Assembly (NCBI GenBank): GCA_035267185.1
Contig: DATFLY010000159.1
Coordinates: 1 to 13,905, forward strand
Length of the DNA: 13,905 bases
Source of the DNA: JAUIBE01 sp035267185
GTDB lineage: Bacteria > Pseudomonadota > Gammaproteobacteria > Xanthomonadales > SZUA-36
Direction: 5' to 3'
A program made the translations under genes and the position numbers. The notes beneath the pieces were generated by a model that worked only from the letters and a program-made list of their open reading frames with translations, ran no database searches and had not been told where the DNA came from. How positions within the stretch are numbered: position 1 is the first letter of the stretch; the number at the start of each line of letters is the position of its first letter. Positions 13,085 through 13,905 of this stretch are shown one piece after another.

Positions 13085-13905
13085 ATGCAAATCATGAAAA
13101 ACACTGAGAAAACAACCGAGAATGAAGTGCGAAGCAAGGCGGAAGTGCTGCAGGCGCTGGAGCCCCTGGTCGAGAACTTAACTGAAGCGCACAAGCAAAA
13201 ACGGCGCTTGTGGATGCCCAACGATTTTCTGCCCGCGGATGAGCAGATGGATTCTGATCAGCACGATAGGCAGGAGCGGCTCAGGGAGCAGGCAAAGGCT
13301 ATTCCTGATTCCGAGCGCGTGGCGCTTGCAATGAATTTACTGACCGAGGAAGGTCTTCCGCATTTTCATCGCCTGATTGCCTACCACCTGGGCGACAGCA
13401 AACCATGGCAGGATTGGAATTTCCTGTGGACAGCCGAAGAGGACCGCCATGGTTCCCTTTTGCGGGATTACGCACGGGAAAGCCGCTTGTTTGAATTCGG
13501 GTCGGTTGACCAGATGCAGTACAACTACCAGGAAGCCGGTTTCACACCGGAGTGGGAAAACGACCCATACCGCCTGTTTGTCTATACCACCTTGCAGGAA
13601 CGTGCCACGCAGGTTTCGCATCGCAACACCGGCAAGAAAGTGGCTGATGTGGAACCGCAACTGGATGGAATCCTGAAGAAGATCGCTGCAGAGGAAGCGC
13701 GTCATTACAGTTTTTACCGAGGCGTATTCCAGGGCATCCTGGAGATTGACCCGAACCGGGCGCTGGCTTCAGCGCTTAAAATCCTGCCCGCTATTGATAT
13801 GCCGGGCCTGTCGATGCCGAATTTCCGCGAAATGTCGGAAGTAATCAGGCGTAGAGAGATTTACACACCCTGGGATTACAAGGCCATTGTTGAAGAGGCC
13901 ATTCG
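13085..13905 (+). CDS. Soluble acyl-ACP desaturase, 5' part, truncated by window edge
   Basis: This is 273 residues of an open frame that runs off the right edge. It matches the FA_desaturase_2 (stearoyl-ACP desaturase) family of cytoplasmic di-iron enzymes, which place a double bond in an acyl chain carried on ACP. Iron-ligand regions are visible: LLTEEGLPHF with Glu88/Glu89, the first helix motif EEDRHG (118-123; usually EENRHG), QERATQVSHRNTG with Glu172, and the second motif EEARHYSFYR (203-212) with Glu204 and His207. So the catalytic core is intact within the window, and only the C-terminus is missing. CAGGT lies about 8 bases before ATG 13085; a second in-frame ATG at 13094 has none. 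A role in making monounsaturated membrane lipids is inferred from the family. Confidence 0.95.
   Translation, partial: MQIMKNTEKTTENEVRSKAEVLQALEPLVENLTEAHKQKRRLWMPNDFLPADEQMDSDQHDRQERLREQAKAIPDSERVALAMNLLTEEGLPHFHRLIAYHLGDSKPWQDWNFLWTAEEDRHGSLLRDYARESRLFEFGSVDQMQYNYQEAGFTPEWENDPYRLFVYTTLQERATQVSHRNTGKKVADVEPQLDGILKKIAAEEARHYSFYRGVFQGILEIDPNRALASALKILPAIDMPGLSMPNFREMSEVIRRREIYTPWDYKAIVEEAI

Noticed and set aside
12937..13107. 56-codon plus-strand frame with an AAAGG ribosome site
   Set aside because: The ribosome site is fair, but the product (MDLIRHDPVGRLRQFV...) is basic with no recognisable pattern, and it overlaps the desaturase start by 23 bases. It is not supported enough to call.
13337..13705. 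122-codon minus-strand frame
   Set aside because: It is antisense to the acyl-ACP desaturase, whose di-iron motifs are unmistakable.

Overview
The window looks like chromosomal DNA of a marine-type gammaproteobacterium. The support is protein style only: a CspA-type cold shock protein, a YedI-like DUF808 membrane protein, the 'SLFNELKRRNVFRVAIAYL' type membrane N-terminus common in uncultured marine gammaproteobacteria, a soluble acyl-ACP desaturase, and Gram-negative envelope features (an outer-membrane barrel ending in Phe, a lipoprotein, many Sec signal peptides). The genus cannot be fixed from this. No tRNA, rRNA, insertion sequence, phage gene or CRISPR array is visible.

Layout. Positions 1-1862 (minus strand): the truncated start of a multi-pass membrane protein, a DUF808/YedI protein, and a csp gene with a clear intrinsic terminator and a long 5' leader. 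Positions 1863-2267: a 405-base divergent spacer with csp leader repeats and a palindrome. Positions 2268-4117 (plus): a DesK/NarL-type two-component pair with an ATGA overlap. Positions 4208-5314 (plus): a membrane-anchored quinone-oxidoreductase-like protein. Positions 5364-7793 (minus): a small unrecognised protein, an SDR oxidoreductase and a secreted HExxH metallopeptidase-like protein. Positions 7931-9848 (plus): a TIR-domain membrane protein followed, one base after its stop codon, by a secreted caspase-like (C14) protease. Positions 9865-12920: four envelope genes in alternating orientation (outer-membrane barrel, small acidic Cys protein, small secreted protein, lipoprotein). Positions 13085-13905 (plus): the 5' part of an acyl-ACP desaturase gene.

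The most interesting unit is the TIR/caspase pair. TIR-caspase pairing is known in bacterial immunity (caspase-containing Thoeris), where both partners are thought to act in the cytoplasm. Here the TIR domain is predicted to be cytoplasmic and tethered by one membrane helix to a cysteine-containing periplasmic domain. The caspase carries a Sec signal peptide and should be periplasmic. If the topology holds, this suggests a trans-envelope TIR-to-caspase module that differs from the described soluble systems. A secreted metallopeptidase gene is divergent from it across a 137-base control region, and more envelope proteins lie downstream. Membership of those neighbours in the system is speculation.
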